From Pulveribacter suum (GTDB taxonomy: Bacteria; Pseudomonadota; Gammaproteobacteria; Burkholderiales; Burkholderiaceae_C), in assembly GCF_003013695.1 (NCBI RefSeq), contig NZ_CP027792.1, forward strand, positions 3,058,501 to 3,122,500: a stretch of 64,000 bases of DNA, read 5' to 3'. The position numbers and the translations under genes are program-made. The notes beneath the pieces are model-generated. The model did not search any database, was not told where the DNA came from, and was given only the letters and a program-made list of their open reading frames with translations. Positions 42,028 through 51,701 of the stretch are shown here, in pieces; the stretch's first letter is position 1, and each line of letters opens with the position of its first letter.

Positions 42028-44166
42028 TCAACGCACGGGACCGCGATCGGTAATGACCTTGGGCGTGATGAACACCAGCATTTCGCGCTTGGAGGACTCC
42101 TTGGTCCGGTTCTTGAACAGATTGCCCAACACCGGAACATCGCCCAATACCGGAATCTTGTTTTCCTGATTGGTCTCTTCCATCTCGAAGATGCCGCCAA
42201 TGACCACGGTGCCGCCGTTTTCCACCAGCACCTGCGTCTTGACGTGCTTGGTGTCGATGGCCACGCCCTGCTCGGTACTCTCACCGCGGCTGTCCTTGTT
42301 GACGTCAAGGTCCAGGATGATGTTGCCCTCCGGGGTGATCTGCGGCGTAACTTCCAGCTTCAGAACGGCTTTCTTGAAAGCAATGGTGGTGGCGCCGTTG
42401 GGAGCGGTGACCGAGTACGGATATTCGGTACCCTGCTCGATCAGCGCCTTGGTCTGGTCGGCCGTGATCAGGCGCGGGCTGGAGACGATCTTGCCTTGGC
42501 CGTCGGCCTCCATGGCGGAGAGTTCCAGCGTCAGGAAGCGATTGGCGGAGGAATTGAAGATGGACAGTGCGAAAGAACCGACGCTGGCCACGTTAGACAC
42601 CGAAGCCGGCAGATTCACGAAGCTGCCACCGACGTCCACATTGCCGCCAAAACCGGCGGAATTAGTGGCGTTGCCGTAATTGGTACCCATCGATACGCGA
42701 TTGCCCCCGCCAATGCCATAGCCCCCATCGCCACCTCGATTGGCACGCAGATCGCCGCCGCCCAGGCGCACGCCCAGCGAGCGGCCGAAGGAGTCACGGG
42801 CCTCAACGATGCGCGCTTCGATCATGACCTGGCGCACGGGCACGTCCAGGGTCAGCAGCAGCTGGCGCACTTCTTCCAGTTTGGCGGGTGTATCCGTCAC
42901 GAACAGCTGATTGGTGCGTGGCTCGCCAATGGCGCTGCCGCGTTCGGACAGGAAGCGGGCGTTCTGGGACGAACCGCCCCCCCCGGAACTGGAGGCCAGT
43001 TGGGCGACGATGTCGGCCGCCTTGGCGTAATTGAGCTGGTAGGCCTGGGTGCGTACCGGCTCCAGCTTCTGGATGGCGGCAGCGGCTTCGTAGTCCTTGC
43101 GTACGCGTTCGTCGATCTCGTCCTTGGGAGCGATCCACAGCACGGTACCGGACTTGCGCATGCCCAGACCCTTGGCGTCCATGATGATCTGCAGCGCCTG
43201 GTCCCAGGGCACGTCCTTCAGGCGCAGGGTCAGAGCACCCGTCACCGTATCCGAGGTGACGATGTTGAAGTTGGTGAAGTCCGCGATCACCTGCAGCAGC
43301 GAGCGCACTTCGATGTTCTGGAAGTTCAGCGACAGTTTCTCGCCCGTGTAGTGCGGGCCCTGCGACAGCTTGTTCAAGTCCACCTTTTTGGGGCGCACTT
43401 CTACCACGAACTGGCTGTCGCTCTGGTAGGCACTGTGCTCCCACTCGCCGACCGGCTCGATGGACAGGCGTACGCGCTCGCCGTGCTGGGTGGCGGTGAT
43501 GGTCTGAATGGGCGTGCCGAAGTCAGACACGTCCAGTCGTCGGCGCAGTCCTTCAGGCAGGGACGAGCGCAAAAATTCCACCGTCAGCCCCTTACCCTGC
43601 TGCTGCAGGTCAACGCCCACCTGGTTGCTGGCCAAGGCGATGACCACGCGGCCGGCACCATCGGCGCCGCGGCGGAAATCCAGATCCTTGAGCGGCAGCA
43701 CGTCCGCATTGTGGCTTTCGGCGAAGACGGCGCGCGGCGCGCTGGGCACCAGGGCACCTCCCGTCACGGCGTCCAGCGTCACCACCACGGTACGGCCCTG
43801 CAGCTCGGCGCGATAGGACGTAGGCTGCTTCAGGTTGAGCACCACGCGCGAGCGCTCATCCGTATGGACGATGTTGGCGGACTTGACATTGCCCTGGTTG
43901 ATGTCGATCAGCGACCGACCCGTGGCATTGCCCACGCCCGGAAAGTCCAGCGCAATACGCGCCGGGCTTTGGGTGGCAAAACCTGGGGGCGGCTCGGCAA
44001 TGGGCTCCGACAGTTCGATCCTCAAAGTTTCCGAGCCGCCCTGGAGAAAGCCGGTCACGGACTCGATGCTGGGGCGTGCATGCGCTGCGCCGACACCCAG
44101 GCTGGCGGCCACGGCGATGGCCGCCAGCCAAAGGCGCTGCTGCAGACGTGTCTTGATTCGAATCAT
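42028..44166 (-). CDS. pilQ: PilQ, type IV pilus secretin
   Basis: 712 residues. Sec signal ending AHA; AMIN domains (about 35-240) for peptidoglycan, STN/N0 domain with LNFQNIEVRSLLQVIADFT, N1 domain and the secretin core VMIEARIVEARDSFG... LRLGGG... to PVLGDVPVLGNLFKN and MLVFITPKVI. It forms the outer-membrane pore of the pilus. The middle has a Gly-rich insert (GGDGGYGIGGGNRVSMG). Its start overlaps the pilP stop by one base. Confidence 0.96.
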   Translation of the reverse strand: MIRIKTRLQQRLWLAAIAVAASLGVGAAHARPSIESVTGFLQGGSETLRIELSEPIAEPPPGFATQSPARIALDFPGVGNATGRSLIDINQGNVKSANIVHTDERSRVVLNLKQPTSYRAELQGRTVVVTLDAVTGGALVPSAPRAVFAESHNADVLPLKDLDFRRGADGAGRVVIALASNQVGVDLQQQGKGLTVEFLRSSLPEGLRRRLDVSDFGTPIQTITATQHGERVRLSIEPVGEWEHSAYQSDSQFVVEVRPKKVDLNKLSQGPHYTGEKLSLNFQNIEVRSLLQVIADFTNFNIVTSDTVTGALTLRLKDVPWDQALQIIMDAKGLGMRKSGTVLWIAPKDEIDERVRKDYEAAAAIQKLEPVRTQAYQLNYAKAADIVAQLASSSGGGGSSQNARFLSERGSAIGEPRTNQLFVTDTPAKLEEVRQLLLTLDVPVRQVMIEARIVEARDSFGRSLGVRLGGGDLRANRGGDGGYGIGGGNRVSMGTNYGNATNSAGFGGNVDVGGSFVNLPASVSNVASVGSFALSIFNSSANRFLTLELSAMEADGQGKIVSSPRLITADQTKALIEQGTEYPYSVTAPNGATTIAFKKAVLKLEVTPQITPEGNIILDLDVNKDSRGESTEQGVAIDTKHVKTQVLVENGGTVVIGGIFEMEETNQENKIPVLGDVPVLGNLFKNRTKESSKREMLVFITPKVITDRGPVR

Positions 44167-44720
44167 TATTTCTTCTCCCCACTTCCCTCTTGCAATTCAA
44201 GCGTCACCATCCGTTCGATCCAATCGCCAGAGGAATCCTGCACGATCTCGCGCAGCTGGATGTTGGTCTCGGTAATGGCCGTGATCTTTCCGTAGTTCTG
44301 CCCCAGGTAGTTGCCGGCACGCACCTGGTACAGCAGTTTGTCCACATTGATGAGCGCGGTGGGGGCGCCGCTCTTGTTCAGGCTGCCCACCATCTTCATG
44401 GCATCAAGCGGATAGGCCTCCAGCGGCTCCTTGCGGCGCGCCATCTCGGGCGCGATCAGGGACACGTTGGTGGCCGATTGCGCCGAGTCCCGCCGCAATA
44501 CCTGCGTGAGTTTCTGCGGATCGAATGGATCTACGCCGGTGTGTGCCACATAGTCCTGAGGCATGAACTGTTTGGGTTCGGACAGGGGTTTCACGCGCGG
44601 CTTGGTGGTGGCGCGCAGCTCCTGCATCCACTGGCGCAACTCATCTTCACCGCTGGGGCCGCATCCAGCCAGTGCCAGCGCTGCCGCGCACAACGCGGCT
44701 TTGTACAAGGAGCCCGTCAT
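44166..44720 (-). CDS. pilP: PilP, pilus assembly lipoprotein
   Basis: 184 residues. Lipobox ALAGC near residue 20; DELRQWMQELR helix, PYVAHTGVDPFDP-like region and a small beta domain with KMVGSLNKSG and LYQVRAGNYLGQNYGKI. Bridges PilNO to PilQ. Part of a tightly overlapping pilM-N-O-P-Q run. Confidence 0.94.
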   Translation of the reverse strand: MTGSLYKAALCAAALALAGCGPSGEDELRQWMQELRATTKPRVKPLSEPKQFMPQDYVAHTGVDPFDPQKLTQVLRRDSAQSATNVSLIAPEMARRKEPLEAYPLDAMKMVGSLNKSGAPTALINVDKLLYQVRAGNYLGQNYGKITAITETNIQLREIVQDSSGDWIERMVTLELQEGSGEKK

Positions 44721-45406
44721 TTCTTCGCGCCTGCCTTTTGCGTTGCAGCCTTCTGGGCCTGGATCTCCTCGGGATCGAGGTAGCGGAAGGTGCGCGCCGT
44801 CGCCTCCATGGTCAGGCTGCCGCTGCCCGCGTCCTTGGCCGCAGGCGCGAGAGCGATGTTGTTGAGCGTGACGATGCGCGAGAGATTGGCGACATCCGAG
44901 GCAAACGAGCCGATGTCATGGTATTTGCCAGCCACCTTGATGGAGATGGGCAGCTCGGCGTAGTAGTCCTTGACCACGATCTGACCCGGCCTGAACAGTT
45001 CGAACTGCAGGCTGCGGCCCAGGCCGGCCTGGTTGATGTCGGACAGCAATGCCGCCATCTCGGCCTTGCTGGGCAGCTGCTTTTCCAGTTGGGTGACGTA
45101 TTGCTGCACTTGCTCGCGCTGCTTCTTGAGCAGATCCAGACTGACGGCCTTGACCAGCTTCTTCTGGTAGTCCTGGCGCAGCTGCTCCTCGGTGCTGCGC
45201 TCGCTTGCCAGCTGTTCCTCGTACTCGGTCAGCTTGAAGAACCACAGGGCGGTGGCCACGCCTGCCGCAATGAACAGGCACAGCAGCACGCGCGGCACGA
45301 GGGGCCACAGGGACGGATCCTTGGGATCGAGGTTCTGGAACTGCCCCTGCAGGTTGGCCTGCGCGCGGGCGAAGTCCATTTTGGGCGCTTTTTTCTTCGT
45401 AGCCAT
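44717..45406 (-). CDS. pilO: PilO, pilus alignment protein
   Basis: 229 residues from ATG 45404-45406 with AGGGAAG five bases upstream; a GTG at 45412 is possible but too close to the Shine-Dalgarno. One membrane helix (VLLCLFIAAGVATALWFF), coiled coil ~60-110, then ferredoxin-like domain with YYAELPISIKVAGKYHDI. Pairs with PilN in the inner membrane. Confidence 0.93.
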   Translation of the reverse strand: MATKKKAPKMDFARAQANLQGQFQNLDPKDPSLWPLVPRVLLCLFIAAGVATALWFFKLTEYEEQLASERSTEEQLRQDYQKKLVKAVSLDLLKKQREQVQQYVTQLEKQLPSKAEMAALLSDINQAGLGRSLQFELFRPGQIVVKDYYAELPISIKVAGKYHDIGSFASDVANLSRIVTLNNIALAPAAKDAGSGSLTMEATARTFRYLDPEEIQAQKAATQKAGAKK

Positions 45407-45408
45407 GT

Positions 45409-46017
45409 TCACTTCCCTGCCGCTGCGCTGGCAGCATCGGCGCCCTGTTGCGCCTCAGAACTGCGTACCAGCCTGAAACGCAAGTTGAAGGAAGCCACGC
45501 GGCGCTGATCCTTCGGCGACAGGGCCACATTAGCGGCCACGATCTCTACCAACTCGGGCTTGGAGAACCAGGGGGTATTGCTGGCCAGATTGCGCAGCAT
45601 CTCCGACACGCGCTCGTTGGACTGGGCCATGCCCTGCATGGTCACCACTTGGTCCTGCTGCTTGAGACTGGTGATATAGACCCCCTCGGGCAGCTGCATC
45701 ACCAGTTCGTTGAGCAGGTGTACCGGCAGGTTGCGGTCAGATTGAAGATCCTCCACTGCCTTCTGGCGTGCCTGCAGGGCGGCGATCTCCTCCTCGATGG
45801 TGGCGATTTCCTTGATCTGGCCTTCCAGCACCTTGATCTCGCCGCGCAGGAAGTTGTTGCGCTCCTGCTGGTCATCGATCATGACCTGGAACCACCAGTA
45901 GATAACGGCCGCGATGGCCAGGCCAGCCAGGGCGGACATCAGCATCACGGCCTGGAAGGCCTCGCGCCGGCGCTTGCGTGCCGCCTCGCGGTGCGGAAGC
46001 AGATTGATCAGAATCAC
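45409..46017 (-). CDS. pilN: PilN, pilus alignment protein
   Basis: 202 residues with a GTG start fixed by the GTGA overlap with pilM and GGAGG eight bases upstream. INLLPHREAARKRRR binds PilM; one helix (AGLAIAAVIYWWF), coiled coil ~50-90, then VYITSLKQQDQ and a C-terminal domain. Low-complexity Ala end. Confidence 0.94.
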   Translation of the reverse strand: MILINLLPHREAARKRRREAFQAVMLMSALAGLAIAAVIYWWFQVMIDDQQERNNFLRGEIKVLEGQIKEIATIEEEIAALQARQKAVEDLQSDRNLPVHLLNELVMQLPEGVYITSLKQQDQVVTMQGMAQSNERVSEMLRNLASNTPWFSKPELVEIVAANVALSPKDQRRVASFNLRFRLVRSSEAQQGADAASAAAGK

Positions 46018-47093
46018 TGCAGGAACCTCCGCATGGCCAGGCCGCAGGAGGTGAGATAGGACGGTGCCTCACGCACCAGGTTCTTCAGCCGCACGCCGCT
46101 GCCGATCTCCATGCCATCGAACGGATTGGCGGTGATGCAGGCGAAACCCGTGTTCTTGATGACCTGCTCGGTCAGGCCGGCCAGGGGCGCGGAGCCGCCG
46201 GCCAGCATGATGTGGTCCACCCGGTGGTAGGGCGTGCTGGTGAAGAAGAACTGCAGGGCGCGGGCGATTTCCTGCGACAGGCTGTCCACGAACGGACGCA
46301 GCACGGCAGACTGATAGTCCTCGGGCAGGTCGCCGTTACGCTTCTTGGCTTCCGCCTCTTCCTGCGAGAAGCCGTACTGGCGCACGATCAGCTGCGTCAG
46401 CTGCGCTCCCCCGAAGGCCTGATCACGCTCGTAAAGAACGTCATCGTTGCGGATCACCTGCATGCTGGTGGTGAACGCGCCCACTTCGAACAGCGCCACC
46501 ACAGCGTCCACGCCATTGCCCGGCAGCGCCTGGATCAGGCGGCTGGCGGACAGGCGTGCTGCATGCGACTCGATATCCATGATCACCGACTTGAGGCCGG
46601 CTGCCTCGGCCAGACCCTGCCGGTCCTGCACCTTTTCCTTGCGCGAGGCAGCGATCAGGACCTCGACGTCGTCTGGCGCGCCCTTGGCGGCACCGATGAC
46701 GCAGAAATCCAGGCTCACCTCGTCCAGCGAAAAGGGGATGTACTGGTTGGCTTCGGATTCGACCTGCACCTCAAGTTCCTGCTCGGACATGCCGCCGGGC
46801 AGATTGATGCGCTTGGTGATCACGGCCGATGGCGGCAGCGCCATGGCCACGTTCTTGGTCCTGGTGCCACTTTTCTTGACCAGGCGGCGTACGGCCTCGG
46901 CAACCTCATCGAACTTCTCGATGTTGCCGTCGGTGACCCACCCGCGCTCAAGCTGCTCGATGGCGCAGCGTTCCAGGACCAGCTTGCCTGCACTGTCCCG
47001 CCCCAGCTCCACCAGCTTGACGCTGGACGAACTCACGTCCACTCCCAGCAACGGGACGGCCTTGCGACTGAATAACGACCCCACTGAGATCAA
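46014..47093 (-). CDS. pilM: PilM, actin-like pilus assembly ATPase
   Basis: 359 residues. I choose TTG at 47091-47093 as the start: it gives ISVGSLFSRKAVPLLGVDVSSSSVKLVEL, the usual PilM N-terminus, with a CAGGGGGA Shine-Dalgarno. An upstream frame extension to 47129 has no ATG. Actin-fold phosphate motifs are visible (GVDVSSSSVK, VALFEVGAFTT, LAGGSAPLAGL). Binds PilN on the cytoplasmic side. Divergent from PBP1A across a 262-bp gap. Confidence 0.93.
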   Translation of the reverse strand: MISVGSLFSRKAVPLLGVDVSSSSVKLVELGRDSAGKLVLERCAIEQLERGWVTDGNIEKFDEVAEAVRRLVKKSGTRTKNVAMALPPSAVITKRINLPGGMSEQELEVQVESEANQYIPFSLDEVSLDFCVIGAAKGAPDDVEVLIAASRKEKVQDRQGLAEAAGLKSVIMDIESHAARLSASRLIQALPGNGVDAVVALFEVGAFTTSMQVIRNDDVLYERDQAFGGAQLTQLIVRQYGFSQEEAEAKKRNGDLPEDYQSAVLRPFVDSLSQEIARALQFFFTSTPYHRVDHIMLAGGSAPLAGLTEQVIKNTGFACITANPFDGMEIGSGVRLKNLVREAPSYLTSCGLAMRRFLQ

Positions 47094-47324
47094 GGCGTCC
47101 CCCTGTAACTTATTTCTTGATTCATGCAACGAAACTTAACAGCTCGCTTCAATGCTAGCAGCAAGGTGCTGGGGCAACCAAGCACTTCTCCGGCGGACAG
47201 GCGCGCGGACGTTGTCAAAAGCAGACGTTCGCAGCGGGGGTAAAGGCCAGGGGCAAATGGCTGGGCATCACCAGAAATGGGGAGGGAAGAAAGTGCTGCC
47301 CGGCAGTCCTCGGCGCTGCATTTT

Positions 47325-47330
47325 TATAAT
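47325..47330 (+). promoter_or_regulatory. -10 element of the PBP1A gene
   Basis: A consensus TATAAT, 25 bp before the ATG at 47356. The in-frame ATG at 47329 overlaps this -10, so it cannot be the start. A strong -35 is not visible. The remaining 262-bp pilM gap holds no gene. Confidence 0.65.
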
Positions 47331-47355
47331 GGCCGGTTGCCTGAAACCCGCCCTC

Positions 47356-49755
47356 ATGACCACGCCTCCCACTCCCACGAAAACGCCCCAGCCCCCTGCC
47401 CGCCTGACGCGCTGGGTGCGCTGGCCCCTGCTTGCTCTGGCATGGCTGCTGGGCCTTGCGGCCGCGGGGGTCGCCGCGGCGGCTCTGGCCGTGGCGCTGG
47501 GCCTGGCGGTGGCCTATCCCAACCTGCCGGACATCTCCGAGCTGGCTGACTATCGGCCCAAGCTTCCCCTGCGGGTGTATTCCACCGAAGGCGCTCTGCT
47601 GGGCGAATTCGGCGAGGAGCGGCGCAACCTGACTCCCATCGAGGACATCCCGCCAGTGATGACCAACGCGGTGCTGGCCATCGAGGACGCGCGCTTCTTC
47701 CAGCACGGCGGCGTGGACTACAAGGGCGTGCTGCGCGCGGCGCTGGCCAATCTGGGGCGCGTCAAGAGCCAGGGCGCCTCGACCATTACCATGCAAGTGG
47801 CGCGCAACGTATATCTTTCCTCGGAGAAAACATTTACCAGAAAGATTTACGAAATATTACTTACGTTCAAGCTCGAACATCTGCTTTCGAAAAATCAGAT
47901 CCTCGAGATTTACATGAACCAGATTTATCTGGGTAATCGGGCCTATGGCTTTGCGGCTGCCGCTGAAACCTATTTCGGCAAGCCGCTGAAATCCATTTCC
48001 ATTGCCGAGGCAGCGATGCTGGCCGGCCTGCCCAAGGCCCCGTCGGCTTACAACCCGATCAGCAACCCCAAGCGTGCGCGCATGCGCCAGCTCTACATCA
48101 TCGAGCGCATGCAGGAAAACGGCTTCATCAGCGCGCAGGATGCCCTGGAAGCCAAGGCCGAGCCCATCCGCCTGCGCTCGCCCAGCGACAACACGCGCAT
48201 CCATGCCGAGTACGTCGCCGAAATGGCGCGCCAGCTGATCTTTGCGCAGTACGGCAACGAGGCCTACACGCGTGGCCTGAACGTGTACACCACCCTCAAC
48301 GCCGGGGAGCAGGAGACCGCCTACCTGGCGCTGCGCAAGGGCATCATGGATTACGAGCGGCGCCAGCACTATCGGGGCCCCGAACGCTTCGTAAACCTGC
48401 CTGCCTCCGACGCAGAGGCCGAGGACGCCATCGACGACGCCCTGGCCGGCCACGCCGACAACGGCGACGTGCTGGCCGCCGTGGTGCTGGAGGCTTCGGC
48501 GCGCAAGATCGTCGCGGCGCGCGCCGACGGCGAGAAGCTGGAGATCACGGGCGAGGGCCTCAAGCCCGCGCAGTCCGGCCTATCCGACAAGGCACCGCCC
48601 AACATCCGCCTGCGCCGCGGCGCCGTGATTCGTGTCGTGCAGACGCCCAAGAAGACCTGGGAGATCACCCAGCTGCCCGAGGTGGAAGGCGCCTTCGTTG
48701 CCGTCGATCCGCGCTCGGGCGCCATCCGCGCGCTGGTGGGCGGCTTTGACTTCGACAAGAACAAGTTCAACCACGTCACGCAGGCCTGGCGTCAGCCGGG
48801 TTCGGCCTTCAAGCCCTTCATCTACTCCGCGGCGCTGGAAAAGGGCTTCACCCCGGCCACCGTGATCAACGACGCGCCGCTGTTCTTCAGCGCCGGCGTG
48901 ACGGGTGGCCAGCCCTGGGAGCCTAAGAACTACGACGGCAAGTACGACGGCCCGATGACCATGCGCGCAGGCTTGGCGCGTTCCAAGAACCTGGTGTCCA
49001 TCCGCGTGCTGCAGGCCGTGGGGCCGAAGGCGGCGCAGCAGTGGGTGGCACGCTTCGGCTTCGACGCCGACAAGCACCCTGCCTACCTGCCCATGGCATT
49101 GGGCGCGGGCTCGGTCACGCCCATGCAGATGGTGGCGGCCTATTCGGTGTTTGCCAACGGTGGCTACCGCATCAACCCCTATCTGATCACCCGCGTGACG
49201 GACCACAAGGGGCGCATCCTGTCCAACGTCCAGCCCCCGGCCACGGCCGACCACCCGCGCGCCATCGATGCGCGCAACGCCTTCGTCATGGACAGCCTGC
49301 TGCAGGAGGTCACCCGTTCCGGCACCGCTGCCCGCGCGCAGGCGGCGCTCAAGCGCCCGGACCTGTACGGCAAGACCGGCACCACCAACGATGCCGTGGA
49401 TGCCTGGTTCGCCGGCTTTCAGCCCACCGTTGCCGCCGTGTCCTGGATTGGCTATGACACGCCGCGCAACCTGGGCAGCCGCGAGACTGGCGGCGGCCTG
49501 AGCCTGCCGATCTGGATCAGCTTCATGGAGAAGGCCTTGAAGGGCGTGCCCGTGGCCGAGCCCACCGTGCCCGCCGGGCTGACCAACGTCAGTGGCGAGT
49601 GGTACTACGACGAATACGTGCGCACCGGCGGCGTGTCCAGCGTCGGGCTGGAAGCCGGCATGCCCTCAGCGGGCGAGAGCCCGCCAGCCACGGCGCCCAC
49701 CACACCGCCGCCGGCCGAGGAGCGCAACCGCATCCTCGACCTGTTCAGGAACTGA
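47356..49755 (+). CDS. mrcA: Penicillin-binding protein 1A
   Basis: 799 residues from ATG 47356 (MTTPPTPTK). One membrane helix (about 22-54); transglycosylase GT51 with catalytic E110 in AIEDARFFQHGG and GASTITMQVARN; OB-like insert; transpeptidase with SxxK in PGSAFKPF, SKN in RSKNLVS and KTGTT. Makes and cross-links peptidoglycan. C-terminal Pro/Ala tail. Divergence from pilM is a standard arrangement in this group. Confidence 0.95.
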   Translation: MTTPPTPTKTPQPPARLTRWVRWPLLALAWLLGLAAAGVAAAALAVALGLAVAYPNLPDISELADYRPKLPLRVYSTEGALLGEFGEERRNLTPIEDIPPVMTNAVLAIEDARFFQHGGVDYKGVLRAALANLGRVKSQGASTITMQVARNVYLSSEKTFTRKIYEILLTFKLEHLLSKNQILEIYMNQIYLGNRAYGFAAAAETYFGKPLKSISIAEAAMLAGLPKAPSAYNPISNPKRARMRQLYIIERMQENGFISAQDALEAKAEPIRLRSPSDNTRIHAEYVAEMARQLIFAQYGNEAYTRGLNVYTTLNAGEQETAYLALRKGIMDYERRQHYRGPERFVNLPASDAEAEDAIDDALAGHADNGDVLAAVVLEASARKIVAARADGEKLEITGEGLKPAQSGLSDKAPPNIRLRRGAVIRVVQTPKKTWEITQLPEVEGAFVAVDPRSGAIRALVGGFDFDKNKFNHVTQAWRQPGSAFKPFIYSAALEKGFTPATVINDAPLFFSAGVTGGQPWEPKNYDGKYDGPMTMRAGLARSKNLVSIRVLQAVGPKAAQQWVARFGFDADKHPAYLPMALGAGSVTPMQMVAAYSVFANGGYRINPYLITRVTDHKGRILSNVQPPATADHPRAIDARNAFVMDSLLQEVTRSGTAARAQAALKRPDLYGKTGTTNDAVDAWFAGFQPTVAAVSWIGYDTPRNLGSRETGGGLSLPIWISFMEKALKGVPVAEPTVPAGLTNVSGEWYYDEYVRTGGVSSVGLEAGMPSAGESPPATAPTTPPPAEERNRILDLFRN

Positions 49756-49780
49756 CAGGAAAAAAGGGGGAAAGGGTGCG

Positions 49781-50110
49781 TCAGGGCGCGAACTGCAGCG
49801 CCTGGCCGCCCTGCTCGCTGGCGGCGCGGCTCAGGTCGGCGAAGAACTCGCTGCCCGTCTTGGTGTCGCGCCACTGCCCGCCATCGAAGCGGTAGTGATA
49901 GCCGCCCGAGCGCGCCGCCATCCAGACCTCGTGCAGGGGCTTTTGCAGGTTCACGATGATCTGGCTCTGGTTGGCAAACGACAGGGTGACCATGCCACCC
50001 GTGCGCTGGCTGTCCAGGTCGCAGTCCGTGTCGTCGTTGATGCGGTCGCAGCCGCGCTCCACCGCCAGCAGCAGCTGTTCAGCGCGGTCCATGAATTCCA
50101 GGTCGGTCAT
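49781..50110 (-). CDS. cyaY: CyaY, bacterial frataxin
   Basis: 109 residues. Acidic first helix with [54 protein letters not shown] and GGYHYRF. Binds iron and tunes Fe-S assembly. Divergent from lptM with only 15 bp between. Confidence 0.94.
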   Translation of the reverse strand: MTDLEFMDRAEQLLLAVERGCDRINDDTDCDLDSQRTGGMVTLSFANQSQIIVNLQKPLHEVWMAARSGGYHYRFDGGQWRDTKTGSEFFADLSRAASEQGGQALQFAP

Positions 50111-50125
50111 TACTACAATTTGCAG

Positions 50126-50347
50126 ATGCTCACAAGTCGCCGCATTCTAGTCACGACGCTTTGCCTTGCCGCCGCCGTGGCATCTGTTGCGGGCTGCGGC
50201 CAGCGCGGCCCGCTGTACCTGCCCACCGATCCCGCTGCCGCCCAGCGCGCCAGCCTGCCCGACACGCTGCGCCCGGCGCCCGCCGCGGCCGCGGCGCCAA
50301 CAGCTCCTGCTTCCGCCCCCGCTTCCTCCACCACTGCACGTCCATGA
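50126..50347 (+). CDS. lptM: LptM-like small lipoprotein
   Basis: 73 residues. Signal with lipobox VAGC, then [10 protein letters not shown], the hallmark of LptM (YifL), a chaperone for the LptD/LptE LPS translocon; the remainder is a Pro/Ala tail. -10 TACAAT at 50114-50119. It overlaps lysA by four bases, the same neighbour as in E. coli and Pseudomonas-type genomes. Confidence 0.9.
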   Translation: MLTSRRILVTTLCLAAAVASVAGCGQRGPLYLPTDPAAAQRASLPDTLRPAPAAAAAPTAPASAPASSTTARP

Positions 50348-51627
50348 TTCCCTCTCCCCTGCCCGGCCAGCCCCAGCTCCATTACCGCGACCAGTCGCTG
50401 TACCTCGAAGACTGCCACCTGACCGACCTGGCGCGCAAACATGGCACGCCGCTGTACGTCTATTCCAAGGGCGCCATGCTGGACGCGCTGGCCGCCTACC
50501 AGCGCGGCTTTGCCGGGCGCCGGGTGCAGATCTGCTACGCCATGAAGGCCAATTCTTCGCTGGCCGTCCTGCAGCTGTTCGCCCGCCAGGGCTGCGGCTT
50601 CGACATCGTCTCCGGCGGTGAACTCGAGCGCGTGCTGGCCGCCGGTGGCGACCCGGCCAAGGTCATCTTTTCCGGCGTGGGCAAGACACGCGCCGAAATG
50701 CACCAGGCGCTGCAGGCCGGCATTGGCTGCTTCAACGTAGAGAGCGAGGCCGAGCTGGAGGTGCTCAGCAACGTGGCCGCCTCCATGGGGCTGCGCGCGC
50801 CGGTCAGCATCCGCGTCAACCCGAACGTGGACGCCAAGACCCACCCCTACATCTCCACGGGCCTGAAGGGCAACAAGTTCGGCATTGCGCACGAGCACAC
50901 CCTGGCCACCTACCAGCGCGCCGCGCAGCTGCCGGGCTTGCGCGTGGTGGGCATCGACTGCCACATCGGCTCGCAGATCACCGAGGAGACGCCGTTCATG
51001 GATGCGCTGGAGCGCATGCTGGACCTGGTGGCCGCCATCGAGGCGGCGGGCATTGCCATCCACCACATCGACTTCGGCGGCGGCCTGGGCATCAACTACA
51101 ACGGCGACACCCCCCCGGCGGCCGACGCCCTGTGGGCCAAGCTGCTGGCGCGCCTGGATGCGCGCGGCTACGGCGATCGCCAGCTCATGATCGAGCCCGG
51201 CCGCTCGCTGGTGGGCAACGCCGGCGTGTGCCTGACCGAGGTGCTGTACCTCAAGCCCGGCGAGCAAAAGAACTTCTGCGTCGTGGACGCGGCCATGAAC
51301 GACCTGCCCCGCCCCGCCATGTACCAGGCCTACCACGCCATCGTGCCGCTGCACCAGCAGCCCGGCGCCGAGGGCACGCTGTACGACGTCGTGGGACCGG
51401 TGTGTGAGAGCGGCGACTGGCTGGGGCGCGACCGCCAGCTGGCCGTGGCGCCGGGCGACCAGCTGGCCGTGCTGTCGGCGGGGGCGTACTGCAGCGCCAT
51501 GGGCAGCACCTACAACAGCCGCCCGCGCCCGGCCGAGGTGCTGGTCGATGGCGCCCGGGCGCACCTGATCCGCGCGCGCGAGGGCGTGGTCGAGCTGTTT
51601 CGCAACGAGCGGCTGGTGGGCGGCTGA
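50344..51627 (+). CDS. lysA: Diaminopimelate decarboxylase
   Basis: 427 residues. PLP lysine K68 in CYAMKANSS; GCGFDIVSGGEL, HIGSQITEE, HHIDFGGGLGI, IEPGRSLVGNAG, the CESGDWLG substrate site of the partner subunit and GAYCSAMGSTYN. Converts meso-diaminopimelate to lysine. Confidence 0.96.
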   Translation: MIPSPLPGQPQLHYRDQSLYLEDCHLTDLARKHGTPLYVYSKGAMLDALAAYQRGFAGRRVQICYAMKANSSLAVLQLFARQGCGFDIVSGGELERVLAAGGDPAKVIFSGVGKTRAEMHQALQAGIGCFNVESEAELEVLSNVAASMGLRAPVSIRVNPNVDAKTHPYISTGLKGNKFGIAHEHTLATYQRAAQLPGLRVVGIDCHIGSQITEETPFMDALERMLDLVAAIEAAGIAIHHIDFGGGLGINYNGDTPPAADALWAKLLARLDARGYGDRQLMIEPGRSLVGNAGVCLTEVLYLKPGEQKNFCVVDAAMNDLPRPAMYQAYHAIVPLHQQPGAEGTLYDVVGPVCESGDWLGRDRQLAVAPGDQLAVLSAGAYCSAMGSTYNSRPRPAEVLVDGARAHLIRAREGVVELFRNERLVGG

Positions 51628-51632
51628 CGCCC

Positions 51633-51674
51633 TTGACGCGCATCAAGGCATAACCATCCTGGCGGCCCTACTAT
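51633..51674 (+). promoter_or_regulatory. FNR/Anr-like class II promoter of the ODP-type gene
   Basis: TTGAC-GCGC-ATCAA (51633-51646) fits the FNR consensus TTGAT-4-ATCAA at nine of ten positions. TACTAT (51669-51674) is a -10; a start of transcription ~7 bp further (about 51681) would place the site centre at -41.5, the class II activator position. Confidence 0.65.
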
Positions 51675-51701
51675 TGCGCTTTCGCAATCTGGAAGTGCCG
51701 C